From contig NW_024881279.1 in assembly GCF_018691265.1 (NCBI RefSeq), forward strand, positions 8,399,243-8,463,242: DNA of 64,000 bases, in the 5' to 3' direction. The notes below the pieces were generated by a model. It was not told the DNA's origin. It saw only the letters and a list, made by a program, of their open reading frames with translations, and did not search any database. The translations under genes were made by a program, and so were the position numbers. This DNA is from Tyto alba (lineage: Eukaryota > Chordata > Aves > Strigiformes > Tytonidae). This document shows, in pieces, positions 1-10,969 of this stretch. Positions within the stretch are counted from its first letter, which is position 1. The number at the start of each line of letters is the position of its first letter.

Positions 1-570
1 CCCAGTGGCCTCCCATTATCCGCCACTGAGTGTCATGAAGGTCAAGGACTGCTGTTTGCTTTTGCAACTGGCAGTGGTAGGCACAAAATAGCCAGCAGCT
101 GGGGGTCCTCACCAGCTGCCCCCACCCCGTGAGTCTGTGTATGAGATTGCTCTGGCACCCATCTTCAGCTCACAGCTAAGCCAGCAGCTGCTATTTCAGC
201 TGCTGAAGTTATTCAGCAGGGGCCTTTGGACTGAGATATTTTAGGGAACTATCATGCGACAGTAAATCTGAGAAGACAGAAACTCCACACCCAAGGGAGA
301 TGGAAGCGCCTAGGGCTGGGGGAGGCCCCTCTTTCTGCAGAAGAGCTATTTGCAAAAGGCAAAACTGCCTCTATCCCAGCCTGGTTTGCCCCAGCCCCTG
401 CCAAATGTGTGCAGGGGTTGTCCCTCCACAGGGTTTTGCCTGTGCCTCTGCTACCAGCCACCCACTCGTGTCACACCTCCAGCCTGCCTTGACACCTTCT
501 GCCACCAAGTCACCCTGGTTCTCAGGCAGGAAGAGGTCCTGGTGGAGGCCTCCATCCTGCTCTGCTAACG
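1..570 (-). other. SPARC: SPARC intron, 3' part outside the window
   Basis: Sequence following the donor at 571-575 on the minus strand. I see no continuation of the EF-hand coding sequence, no acceptor followed by the expected Tyr-Leu-Ser-His residues and no other gene. The remaining SPARC exon or exons and 3' untranslated region must lie before position 1. Confidence 0.8.
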
Positions 571-575
571 CTCAC

Positions 576-724
576 CCATCGATGGGGTGCTGGTCCAGCT
601 GCCCGAACTGCCAGTGCACGGGGAAGATGTACATGTTGTAGTTCTTCTCAAAGTCACGGGCCAGCAGCTCCACAGTGTGGTCACCAGCCTCCAAGCGCTT
701 CTCATTCTCGTGGATTTTCTTCAC
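576..724 (-). CDS. SPARC: SPARC coding exon 7 of those visible (EF-hand 1 region)
   Basis: 149 bases, residues 191 to the split Gly240, from [10 protein letters not shown] through [17 protein letters not shown]. Acceptor CAG at 725-727 and donor GTGAG at 571-575, read on the minus strand. It ends two bases into a Gly codon inside the EF-hand 1 calcium loop, so the following exon must lie left of position 1. Positions 1-570 contain no matching continuation. Confidence 0.95.
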
Positions 725-2724
725 CTGTCATAGGAGAGGCCAGGGGACCTTGTCAGGAGGGGAACGGGGTGAAAAGGGGGATCCCAAGAGCGGCTATACG
801 TGGGGTGTCCACAGGTCATTCTGGATAGGCTCCTCATGTGCGCTGGGCTCTGTTGGTGAGGGTGAGCTCCCCAACCCCTTACCTTGAGCTTCTGCTTCTC
901 TGTCAGCAGGTTGTTGTCCTCATCGCGCTCGTACAGGGTGATCAGCACGTTCTTGAGCCAGTCCCGCATGCGCAGGGGGAACTCAGTCAGCTCTGTGTCC
1001 AGGCAGGCAGGGATGACTGGAAGCCATACAAGGTGGTCAGCACAGAACCTGGACATCAGCCCCAGACCCCGGACACACAGCCCCCGCGACCTCCCACCTT
1101 GGCCCTGCATCTGCCTGGACCTTTGCTGTCCCTCAGCCCATGGGCAAGGGGGCTGCGCTCAGGTTAGGGGTCCCCTTTTCTAAGGGAATGGCTGCCTTAG
1201 ATAAGCCTTAGATTTGTCTTACATTTGCAAGGCCCGATGTAGTCCAGGTGCAGCTTGTGTCCCTTCTTGGTTCCCTCCAAGGTGCACTTGGTGGCAAAGA
1301 AATGGCAGGAGGAGTCGTAGGTCTTGTTGTCAGTGCCACAGACCTGCACAGGATGGGGAGATGCTGCGTGAGGGACAGTGAAGCTCAGCCTTGCTGGGCA
1401 GTCAGCAGAGAGAGCCTCCAAATTAGATGTTTAACTTGTTTTCTGGGGTGGACAACAGCTCCTTGGCCACCACTGACCAAGGCCATATGGGCACCTGTCA
1501 CCCTGACTCTGACTGTCTTCTCCACCATCTATGGCAATGTCCCATGTGAGGATCCTCCCTGCTCTGGTCCATCAAGCAGCTTCTGTCCTCACCTTCTCGA
1601 AGACACCGGCGGTGGCTGGGCAGCTGGAGGGGTCCTGGCACACACACATGGGCGAGTTGTTGTCATCTACCTCACACACCTTGCCGTGCTTGCAGTGATG
1701 GTTCTGGCAGGGGTCTGGGAGAGGGCAGAGAGCAAAGTCAGAGCCTGCCCCATCCTCACCTCCCATGAGCTGCCTGGGGCATCTTGGCACAGAGGGAAGA
1801 CAGAGACTTCACCAGGGACAGCCCCGAGCATCTCTTCTTGCACTGGGAATATGTGAGGGTTTCCAGAAGACCATGTTAGCCTTCAGGCTAATCCTGGGCT
1901 CCTTTCTGTAGCCACACAATGCAATATTGTTTTATCTTGCAAAAAAAGAGCTTACAGAGAATCCAGTGCTGGAAAGAGGCCATGCACCTCTTTTGCTTTT
2001 AATTGTGCGTCTAGGTTGGCATCGTCCTTGTGCTACAGCCCTTCCCAGAGAGGTCCCTCACTGCTTGGGGTGGCTAAATCTCCCCCACCCATGGAAGGGA
2101 TGATGTCTCTGCCTGCTGGGGGCAGGGGAAGAGCAACTTACTCTCTGCGACAATCTCCTCTACATCCTCCGTGGGTTCCTCGAACTCTCCCACCTCCACC
2201 TGGACGGGATTAGCCCCCACGGGCTCCTGCAAGAGAGGCCAGTGTTTCTGGTGGGGGAGCACAAAGAGCCTGGCTCCAGCTCTGGGGGGGAAGAGCAGCC
2301 CCCTACATTGCCCCTGCTCCCCCCATGCTTTGGAGATGCTCTTCCCAGAGCGGTGGGTGCTGCAAGGGATGGGTGACAAGGAGAAACAGAGTCTCCTACC
2401 TCTGTGGTGGGATCTTCGATGACCTCTGTCTCATCAGGCAGAGCCTCCTGCTGCAGGGGAAAAGGACAATGAGCTGGGGTCTGTAGGAAGAACAGTCCCC
2501 AGGGGTTGACCTACTGGAACAGGCAGTAGGGCCACCCTCAGGTTTCTTCTCCCCCCTGCTGCTTCCCATCTCCCAGGGTTTTGTTCATTGTAAAAGAAAA
2601 TACCCATCTGATACCATCAGATGGACAACCCCGACAGCAGAGAGGCTGCATTGTCTCCTGTACTTACCGGAGCTGCCAGGGCTTTGCCTGCCAGGCAGAG
2701 GAGGAAAACCATCCAGGCCCTCAT
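576..2724 (-). CDS. SPARC: SPARC (osteonectin/BM-40), partial, C-terminus off the window
   Basis: Secreted matricellular glycoprotein that binds collagen and calcium and modulates cell-matrix contacts. Seven coding exons are seen: 2668-2724, 2400-2450, 2142-2226, 1593-1714, 1223-1343, 883-1016 and 576-724, all with GT-AG borders and compatible phases. They give 239 codons plus two bases, out of roughly 300 in the family. Residues 1-17 form a signal peptide (hydrophobic core, cut before Ala-Pro). Residues about 20-64 are the acidic N-terminal domain. Residues 65-145 are the cysteine-rich follistatin-like/Kazal module, with an N-glycosylation site at N111 (NKT) and the copper-binding KGHK at 132-135. 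From 146 on begins the extracellular calcium-binding helical domain. The reading stops inside the first EF-hand (QHPIDG), so the rest of EF-hand 1 and all of EF-hand 2 lie before position 1. The start ATG at 2722-2724 opens directly into the signal peptide. Identification is by many recognised family motifs. Confidence 0.97.
883..1016 (-). CDS. SPARC: SPARC coding exon (start of EC domain)
   Basis: 134 bases. It completes the split Phe146 and encodes [19 protein letters not shown] through LTEKQKLK (residue 190). The acceptor follows a CCAG; the donor is GTAAGG. This is the helical start of the extracellular calcium-binding domain, including the amphipathic helix that packs against the EF-hand pair in known structures. 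Confidence 0.95.
1223..1343 (-). CDS. SPARC: SPARC coding exon (Kazal half of follistatin-like domain)
   Basis: 121 bases, residues 106-145 plus one base. It encodes [15 protein letters not shown] and [10 protein letters not shown], ending GPCK. Contains the N-glycosylation sequon N111-K-T and the KGHK copper-binding, pro-angiogenic motif at 132-135. Cysteine spacing matches a Kazal-type fold. Confidence 0.95.
1593..1714 (-). CDS. SPARC: SPARC coding exon (EGF-like half of follistatin-like domain)
   Basis: 122 bases. It completes split Asn65 and encodes [20 protein letters not shown] through ATAGVFEK (residue 105). Six cysteines form the EGF-like hairpin of the follistatin-like module. Acceptor CCCAG, donor GTGAG. 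Confidence 0.95.
2142..2226 (-). CDS. SPARC: SPARC coding exon (acidic domain, second part)
   Basis: 85 bases, residues 37-64 plus the first base of Asn65. It encodes [18 protein letters not shown] and [10 protein letters not shown]. Rich in Glu and Asp, this is part of the low-affinity, high-capacity calcium-binding N-terminal region of SPARC. Acceptor CTTGCAG, donor GTAAGT. Confidence 0.93.
2400..2450 (-). CDS. SPARC: SPARC coding exon (acidic domain, first part)
   Basis: 51 bases, 17 codons, residues 20-36 ([17 protein letters not shown]). Both borders are in phase 0. The acceptor reads CTGCAGCAG, a tandem NAGNAG site, so use of the second AG would remove Gln20. Donor GTAGGA. Confidence 0.92.
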
Positions 2725-2736
2725 CTTTCAGCAACC
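2668..2736 (-). CDS. SPARC: SPARC first coding exon with signal peptide
   Basis: The exon runs from an acceptor TTATTCAG with a long pyrimidine tract (polypyrimidine on the minus strand around 2740-2770) to the donor GTAAGT. Bases 2725-2736 are 5' untranslated. The coding part, 2668-2724, gives 19 residues ([19 protein letters not shown]), a typical secretory signal. This matches the mammalian gene, where the first exon is non-coding and exon 2 carries the start. Confidence 0.95.
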
Positions 2737-5700
2737 CTGAATAAATTAGAGGAAAAGGAGGGATGAGGAAGGAGGCCACTACACGATGCTTGGCTCTGGG
2801 CTGAGCTCACGGCTAGCAGTCAGACACTCAGAAAACAGCATTCTCTTGGTTTCCTGCCTTGTCTGTTCAATATTATTGACCCACATGCTGACTTTTCTAG
2901 CCAAAATCTTAAGCCAAATCATGTTTCCAAGACAAATTCTTTTGATTTTGTGAAATGGGATGGTGGGGGTTTAGATTTCTGTTACTTTCTTGGATGCCTT
3001 TAGAAAAATTGCAGTCAAAATGGCAGTTCCCCTTTCCTTCATAGGAGATTTTTTTGGACCAACCCCCCATATTTTAATGTTAAAAGCCCCTGATATGAGC
3101 CCCAGGTATAGGCAACTCTCTACCATTTTATTTGTCAATCAACCAGAGGAAAAAATGAAAGTGGAGGAAGAAAAGAGGTAACAGAGAGATGGTGAAATGA
3201 GGCACTTAAGAATTAAATCCTTTAGAAAACCCCTTCCCACGTGGACACAGACATCTCTAGGTGTTTTAGGGACCAGTCCCCCATCCCCAGCACCCCCAAA
3301 TGTTGGGGTCTCTACTTTAGTTTTTCACTTTCCTTCTCAGACCCAAGAGTCCCCAAACTGGGTTTGTGGGATCCAAGATGCTTTGAGGCTGTGTCCTTCT
3401 GAGAGATGAGTTCCAGGGGGATGGAACCCTCCAAATTTGGGCAGTTGCGGGGACTCTGCAGGACGAGCGAGCCAGGCAGCCCAGCTAACACCATCCGCAA
3501 TGCGAGCCAGGAGGAGAGCACAGCTGGTGAAATCGCCCTGCCCTTGTCCCCCCGCCTCAGTTCCTGTTTGGCAGGATTGAGCCCCTCTGTCTGAGGGCAG
3601 AGAGGAGCTCAGCTGGCCGCTTAATATGCCAGTGGCATCCCACTCCTGACAGTGGGGGCTGCCCGCTCCCTTCCGCCTGCTGGGAGAGCGAAACACCCCC
3701 GGTTTGTCTCCTGCCAGTGAGGGGACTTGTCCCCCTGCCAAGGCTTCCGCTGCCTCCCTTCCGCTCGCCCTCCTCCGCTCCACCTGCATGGCCGGGGCAC
3801 CACAGCCCACCGGCCCCCTGGGGCTGGGTGGATGGGTGTCTTTGCTACGACAGAAAGTGTTGGACAGGGCATCTTCTCTCCCAGTGAGCATGGATGGGTA
3901 TCTATCTGGTTTGCCAGGTGTATCCTTTCCCTTCCTCCCCGTGCACAGCAGCTTTCTGGGTATAAATCCACGCCAACGCTGTGCTGCCAGGGTACCAGCC
4001 AGCCTGGGCTGGGCTTTCTAATTTAGCAAGGTTTGGCCATGCAGAGGCTGAAACCCTCCTTCCAATCTCAGCGCCTCACCCAGCCCCAGTGGGGTGCCCG
4101 TGCAAAATAGGTGTCAGGGCATGGAAGGCAGCTTCCCAGGGATGTCAGAGGGCTGGGAGATGGTGGGGATGGCTGCTGTGGTGAGATGGGTGACCTGTGG
4201 GGAGAGGGGCTGCAGGTGGGGGTGAATAAGCCTGTTTTCTCTGGTAAGGCTGAAGCTGAAGCAGCTCCCTCCTCTCCTGCTCGGTACATGCCGTCCCTTG
4301 CTCTTGCCTTTATTTGCTCTGGAGGCTGCTGAGAGCTCTCCCAGCATTTGCCAGAAGAGATCACTGGTCAGTTCTGGAGGGGTGGTTTGGGGGGGGAAGG
4401 TGGAAAAGTACTGGTGAATCTGGGCATCTCCTCCCTTGCTGCCATCTCATGACTTGTAAAGGCTCCTCCTGGGCTTCTCCCAAGGGGCTTGTTTGCTTTG
4501 GAAGATGCTCTGAGGTTCAGTGATGCTCTTTGGGCAGAAACACGGCAGTGCCCAGGCTGGAGGAGAGCGCAGTGCATGTACCTGTGGAAAATGGCATTAA
4601 GAAGAACCCAAGCCCAGACCAAGGCCATTTTAGATCATTTACCCTGAATTTCAAAGTCTGGGCATGCAGTAAGCTGGGGTCAGGGAATTACATGCTTGCT
4701 AGGAGCCAGCAGACAGTCAGAGCTGCCAGTGTTGTGTTTGGAGGAAGAAGGAGCACGAGTCTGAGCAAACAAGCTCTGCAGAGCTGTCTCGCACCGGAGA
4801 TGGGAAAACAAATTTATTTGAAAAACAACATCCTCCTGGAGGCAGAAAGGACATTGCAGCGTCTGTGAGTCCCTGTCTGCTTGGCAAAGGCATGGTCTTT
4901 CCTGAATGCTTGGTGGCCAGAAGTCCTGAAATAAGGGCTCAGGAGCCCTGCACACAGAACTGCTCTGGCAGAGGAGCCCGGCCCATCGTTCAAGTGTCCC
5001 TCCTTGTGCACCTACAATGGTCCTGCTGCCCAAGAGGATGCTCTTTGGATCAGGCAACTGGGCTGTACTGTGAGCTCAGCATCCATCCGCCAGCCAGAGG
5101 GGCTTGGGGGGATCCCTGCGAGGGGCCCCGTGCTGGGAATGTCTGGCACCGGTCTGCCAGAGCCCCACAGAGAGCAGAGTGAGGGGAAGAGCTATGGGGT
5201 GCAGCAGGGAGTCATTTTGGGTTCAGGGAAACAGAACTGGGAAGGAGATTTTAGCAAGCAGGGACTTACATCCTAAAGTAATCAACAGAAGTCAGCGCTT
5301 CGCAAGACTCTGAAAACCAGCAGATGGTGGGCACAGAGAGGGCTGATGAATATAAAATAAGAGAAGCCTTCATGGGCACCACCTCAGGCCTGCCCTCCTG
5401 ACTGCTGAAGATGGAGAAGACAGCCTGGCACCCATGGGCTAGAGGACCCATGGCCTGCACTGCCTTTCTAACACTTGACCCCACTTGCATCCTAAGTGGG
5501 GACTTCAGCTCCCAATTGTTGTGTAAACAGTCTTGTGGCCCCCATAAATCCCTCTCAGTGGTTCACCTTTCTAGCATGGTCCAGGCTATCCCTCAGCGCT
5601 GGCTGCTTGTTGCATTTTGCAGACAAGTCCCTAACAAGAGAGCCATGGGGTGTAGAGAGGGCTGAGACTGACCCTCAGCACCTCCATAAATTCAAAGCAG

Positions 5701-7400
5701 GCTACTCTGGCACACGTTAACACCCTCCCCCCAATTGTGTAACACCATCATAAGTTTCTCATGCTGGTGAAAATACCCTGCAGTGATGCACAGTGGAGAG
5801 TCTGTGCCGCTGGGTTCTGTTGGTCCATCTCGTGCCCTCCCAGCCAGCCTGAGGGTCTTTGTGGGCTGGGGGAGGACAAGACCCAGAGGGTGCAGCCTCT
5901 GGAGGAGGCTCCGTGGATGGTGGATCGTGGCCCTTGTGTTGCTGGCCCTGGCCAGGGTTGCATAAGCCCTTCGGGATGCCACGTTAGCGTGGGGAGGAGT
6001 CTCTGCCTGGCCCCTTTTGACAGCTCCTCCCTGAGGTCACTGGGATAAGCCCCACTGCCTCCACTGCTAACCCAGGCCAGGGGCCCCACGGCCACCTCCC
6101 ATCGCCAGCAGCCGAGATCAGGGGTGGGTAATCGTTGGGCAAAAACCCTCCCATGACTCAGCTCCCCACCTGCACCCCAACCTGGCCCCTCTGTTTGCTC
6201 ATTGCTCTTCCAAGGCTCTACAGGGTCTGACATGCCCCAGCACCTCAGACTGAATGTAAAGGCAGGAACAGCCCAGAAAAACCTACCTACAGACCCCACC
6301 GTGGGCCATAGTTTTCAAGGTGCAGGTGGGTGACTGAGCATGGGCACCTCAGAGACAGAAAGCAAGGGCTGTGACCCCACTGTCTGGCCCTGACCTCCTT
6401 ATGCAAGCAAGACCCTCTGAACTTTACTCAGCCAGCCACTCCCAGGCTAAAATTTGATTTGAAGTCAGAGTTGTTTGCGTGAGTCCCCATAAAGCTCTCT
6501 GCTGAACAGGTCCCTGCATGTCTGGGCTGTACTGCTGGGGGTGCTGGCTTGCCCAGATGTGCTGCAGCTGCACTGGGTCACAGGGGAGCAGAGCAGGAGC
6601 AGAGGACTGGGCAGAAGCCAGCCTGGCCCCTGCCACCTGCACAGTCCCCTCACATGCAGCATGCAGGCTCAGGAAACCAAGCTAGGTTTAGATGGAAGTG
6701 AAATTCCCTTTAGCTCATGCACACACTTGCATGCTCCAAGTAAAACACAGGGAAAAAAAAAAAAAATCTACCATGTCTGTCCATGCGGTCACTAAAGACA
6801 TATATACACCACATCGTTGTATTAACATATTCCCCTTTCAGGGAGTTGAGCAGCTCTGATTGCACTTATAGATGCTCCAGATCTTACAGGGCTTATTGAT
6901 AAAAGGGCAAGAGCCTCTATGCCACTATAGTTGTGTGCTGGCTTGAAGCTGTCACAGTTTGTCTAGGTTGCAAATTGCATCCATAATGAGAAACAATGAA
7001 ATTAGTACCAAGAAAAGTGCATGGATGAGACCTGGGCTGCAAGCTACGGTTCACTGATGAGTCCTTTGCAGACCTCAGTCGGAAGGACAGGCAATACAGC
7101 ATTTTGCTGTCCTGCCTGAGTTTTTTCTTTGTTTGGAGTGGACGCGGGGCAGTGCCAAAAGCAGCCAGGATGCTTCTGTGCCAGATGCAAGCGGACCCTC
7201 TGGCTCCCGGGGGATACCGCAAGCTGATCTCGCACAGCTCCACAGAGGAGGGAGAGAAGAAACTGTCTGCTAAATATTCTGCAAAAATGCAAACCATCTT
7301 CAAAGCACTCCCTGGCCTCGCTCTGCCACAGCCGCTCCAGCGATAACAGCCCTGACATCCCTCTGACCAGAGGACCCAGAAAGGGTTTCCATGGGAGCCG

Positions 7401-7423
7401 ACATTCCTCTGGGGCTGAGTCAT
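7401..7423 (+). promoter_or_regulatory. Candidate TEAD plus AP-1/NF-E2 enhancer element in SPARC intron 1
   Basis: ACATTCCT (TEAD/MCAT core, 7401-7408) is followed after five bases by GCTGAGTCAT (7414-7423), which contains a perfect AP-1 heptamer and the extended NF-E2/MAF-type half site. Close TEAD and AP-1 pairs are typical of enhancers active in mesenchymal cells. Activity is inferred from motifs only. Confidence 0.4.
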
Positions 7424-8120
7424 GGCAGAGCAGAGGGTTGTGGAAGGAGGGGCTTGAAAAAAAGTTTGAAAAGTTTGTTTCTCCTCTTCCCCCTCCCAAC
7501 ACCGCCTGCATCCCTGCTCCTGCCTATGTGGCAGACAATAGCTTGGCTTTAACGGTTGTGCAGAATGCAACAGCCTTTTATTTCCACATAAAACTTGCCT
7601 GATCGACTCTAACAAACGGCTGCAATTTACTTTTGGAAGGTTGCTGAATTTTTGGGCTGTTTCGGGGTGGTGGTAACTGAGGGCTCGGAGTACTGGCGAC
7701 CTTCCCGGTGCTCCCGATTTCACTCCAACTTGAGTGTTGCCTTTCAGTACCGTTGGGAATTTAGCCCCCATCCTGTTAAGTTTCCTTTTCTTGGCTGGAT
7801 ACACCAGAGTGGAGCTTTCTTAGAGGAGGGACACAAAGAGCAGAGTTAGACTGCCACGCACGTCAGCGGGACGGGAAGGACAGCGGCTGCCTTTAAAGGA
7901 AACAAGACCTCAGCTCTTCTGCATGGAATTAAAACTGTGCCTGACTGAGCCCAAGTTCTTAAAACTTTAAAAAAAAAAAAAAACCGAAAGAGCTTTGTTC
8001 CTCCTCTCCTGCAATCTCTGTCTCTCTAACAGTTGATCAGCCGGAGTGAAGTAAACCAGGACAGTGGGACTTGAAATGGTGAAATAGTTTCAAAGACTAC
8101 TTGGAACAAAAAGCCAAGTG

Positions 8121-8122
<2 letters not shown>

Positions 8123-8152
<30 letters not shown>
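8123..8152 (+). repeat. Poly(T) tract, 30 bases
   Basis: Uninterrupted T30 inside predicted SPARC intron 1, which is A30 on the sense (minus) strand. It may derive from an ancient minus-strand retroposon tail or simple slippage. I see no diagnostic element body next to it. Confidence 0.8.
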
Positions 8153-8154
<2 letters not shown>

Positions 8155-8738
8155 GAGAAATAAGAGCAGCTGTACTGAAAAGATAACAATGATGAGATGA
8201 AGTCAACAGCTCTTTTGTTCTTCCTCTAGATATCCCGGTGAGTAAAACATCACCTGCCAATGCACCTCAGGCTGGGAGTAATCGGGACTGGTTTGTAACT
8301 AGATCTGATTTGCTCTGCAGGATGGTTTGATGTGCACAGACGCTGGCCTCATGCACCTTGCTAAGGAAATACCCCACAAATAAAAACTCAGAGGGGAAAA
8401 AGGGAGGAGAGAGAAAAATTAGGGCAGGTTAAACCTTTACAGTCAGATGCCACCAAAGCGTTAGAGCTAGTAACCTGGCAATGAAATACAGTAACAGTTT
8501 GGGAGTGGAGATGCTGCAAAGAGGAGAAAGAGAAGTCAGGAGGGGTCTGTAAATGCATCGCTCAGGGTGGGGAGCATCCACCTCCTCCCCCTGAGTGATG
8601 CCTTGCCGAGCACTGGATGCACCCCACGGGCTGGGAGAGCAGCTCCCGGGCCAGGGACCCCCGCGAGTGGGGCTACTGGGACCCCCAAGCTGGGAGAAAC
8701 AGCACAGCAAAAGCGAACGCGGAGGTCTCGGGCCATAC

Positions 8739-8776
8739 CTCGCAGTCCCGGCAGCAGGGCTGAGGAAACTTCAGGC
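8739..8776 (-). other. SPARC: Predicted SPARC non-coding exon 1 (5' end approximate)
   Basis: On the minus strand a GC-rich stretch ends in ACTGCGAG followed by GTATGG, a good donor that would join to the 5'-untranslated acceptor at 2736 across a 6.0-kb intron. Just upstream are a TATA-like TTCTAAAACC (8803-8812) and the purine-rich GGA boxes. The arrangement resembles what I recall of the human SPARC 5' region. The transcription start is inferred at about 30 bases past the TATA-like box and could be off by tens of bases. No transcript evidence is available here. Confidence 0.65.
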
Positions 8777-8802
8777 GTTTGGACGGGCTGGAGGAATCTG
8801 CA

Positions 8803-8925
8803 GGTTTTAGAAGGAGGCAGGAAGAAGCCAAAGGGTGGGCTGGGTTTCCCGCTGCCTCTCCTCCTCCTCCTCCTCCTCGCTGTCTTTCCAAATCGGTCTC
8901 TTCCTCTCCCTCTCTCCCCAGTGGG
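8803..8925 (-). promoter_or_regulatory. SPARC: SPARC proximal promoter with GGA boxes
   Basis: Reading the minus strand there are two purine-rich blocks: one at about 8901-8921 (GGGGAGAGAGGGAGAGGAAG) and one at 8858-8878, a run of GGA triplets. A short non-purine spacer separates them, and a CCCAGCCCA element and TATA-like TCTAAAACC follow. Paired GGA boxes flanking a spacer are the known activating elements of mammalian SPARC promoters. The similarity is from memory of the human gene, so homology is inferred. Confidence 0.65.
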
Positions 8926-10938
8926 CAGTCCCACCCACCCGAAAGACTGAGGCACAGCCTGGGTCCGAAGGATAGACCAGAGAAATCAAGCGGGACTGGA
9001 GATCAAGGGGGTCTGTCGGAGGGACAGATCAGCCCCCAGCACAACCTTCCCAGCAGAGTCATTGTCACAGCAGCTGTGTGCACTAATGCAATGAGTTGGT
9101 CAGTTCTCTGGCTCTCTCAGACTAGCAGCATGGGGGGAGCAGGGAGGAATATTATCTCTCTGCTTGGCTTGTGCACCTCCAACCACCTTGACCTACTGCA
9201 ATTAAAATGTTAAATGCTGTCATTTCACAACAGGGTAGTTCAGTCCCTGAGGTGGTGTTTCCCATCCTCAGTAGGATGCAGAGAAAGGCAGGAGAGTCCT
9301 CACTCCTCCATCCTGTCTCCTAACACTGCTGCCATCTGGGACTGCCTTGCAGGAAGGGAGAGGAAAGAATTATCCAGAGAACGGGGAGATTTATGACATG
9401 TCTGAAATTTGCTCCGAGTAGGCAGAGAAATCCTGGGCTGGTAGATGTGACCCTCAGCAGATCGGTCTCTCTGCTGTGGTTATCTTCCCGCAGATCTGGA
9501 CTGATTGAGCAAAACCCACAGTTGAAATTGCCAGTCAGTTGAATCTGATGGTCTCTTCACTAAATACTTTGACCTTACAGATCATAACTCAGCTGGAACA
9601 GCTGCCCAGCCAGAGGCAGCCAGACAGCAAAGCTGTTTGGAGTTGACTTTTCCCATCTGTTCCTCTCTATGCTCAGGGTGAAAACCCAGCTCCTGTCTCC
9701 TTGCATCTCACCATGACTGAGAGGATTTAAGGTTCATCTGCTCCCCTGGGTGAAACAGACAGCATGTACCACCATGGCCATGGCACTGCATTTCAAAGTT
9801 AAACCAGCAGCCAAAAAGAGAGGCTGTCAAATTGCTGGATTTTAGATGACCCTGAAGAGTGTCTCCATGACATACAGGGCTGTCCTGAGCACTGCAGATA
9901 GTGCAGCATTTTGTAGTTTGTGATCCCCCCGTGGCACCAACCCTCACCCCGTCCAGGTTGATGCAAGGTTGCTCTCCTGGCACTGCTGGAAAGATGGTGG
10001 CTGGTGTAGCCAGCAGGTCTGAGGACTAGTCATCTGGGCACCAGCAGCCTGATTGGGGATGCTGGGTGAAGGACATCCAAGCCCATAACAAAATGGAACA
10101 TCATGTTTTGTCTTGGCTGCCTGGGGTTTGGATTCATTCCTCATGATTACAAGTTATTTCTGAGAGGGGCTGAGACATAGATCAGGCTGCGTACTCTTCC
10201 CACTGATGTTGTTGAGGATTTAGATGTCAACAAAGGAACTGGCCTGTCATAATCTGCTGGGCTGTGCTGGCTCCTTGCTCTGTAGGATGCCTGTTACTTT
10301 GTGATTTGTGATTCATTATCAGCTCACTCCTCATTTGGCCTTGCAGCACTTCTGCTGCATGTGAAAGAAACAGCTGTAAGACTAAACATCCATATGGCCA
10401 ACAAGAAACAAAAAATTAAACAGAAAGGGAAAGGGGAGGGGAAAGATAGGGGAGGGGGCTGTGAGAAACCATCATCACTTTGCAGTGAGATGGTTGATCT
10501 CTGTGATCAGGCAGCTTGGGAGGCTGGTGGCAAAGAACAAGAGAAGACAGTCTTCTTCACCCATTTCTTTATTTGGCTACACACCACTGAAAAGCTATCC
10601 CTGGGTGCTGATATGTGGATGTTGGTATCACACACAAGACATCCATAAATACCCCATGCGACCCCCTCTGTGTAGAGGCCAGCTTTGTGATGGTGTCTAA
10701 GCCCCCATCAGTCTTTCAAACACAGCCAACCACTCATGGCATCTGGAGCATCTTCTCCTCCCACCACAAGTGTCCATAGCTCCCATGTGCTGCTCAGTGA
10801 CACTCACAGGTCCAGTTTGGATCCCCTCAGCCCAAGTTTCATTTGCTTGATTTGCACCCTGAGGAGTTGAATGCTCTCTGTGCTGGATTAGTCACGGCTC
10901 GCGTTGAAATCATACAGCTGCTGGTATTTCTCCTAAGG

Positions 10939-10966
<28 letters not shown>
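10939..10966 (+). repeat. Poly(A) tract, 28 bases
   Basis: Uninterrupted A28 followed by an A/G-rich stretch to about 11022. It may be the remnant tail of a plus-strand retroposed sequence, but no flanking target-site duplication was identified. Confidence 0.8.

Positions 10967-10969
<3 letters not shown>

Larger units (their letters stand above)
2737..8738 (-). other. SPARC: SPARC intron 1 (predicted)
   Basis: Six kilobases between the predicted untranslated exon 1 and the first coding exon. It contains an AP-1/NF-E2-like GCTGAGTCAT at 7414-7423, the same ten-mer on the other strand at 6153-6162, a TEAD/MCAT site at 7401-7408, a 30-base T tract at 8123-8152, and short A tracts near 6753 and 7970. 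An open reading frame of 295 codons (6917-7804, minus) crosses the candidate enhancer but matches no family I know. No exon of another gene was recognised. Confidence 0.6.
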
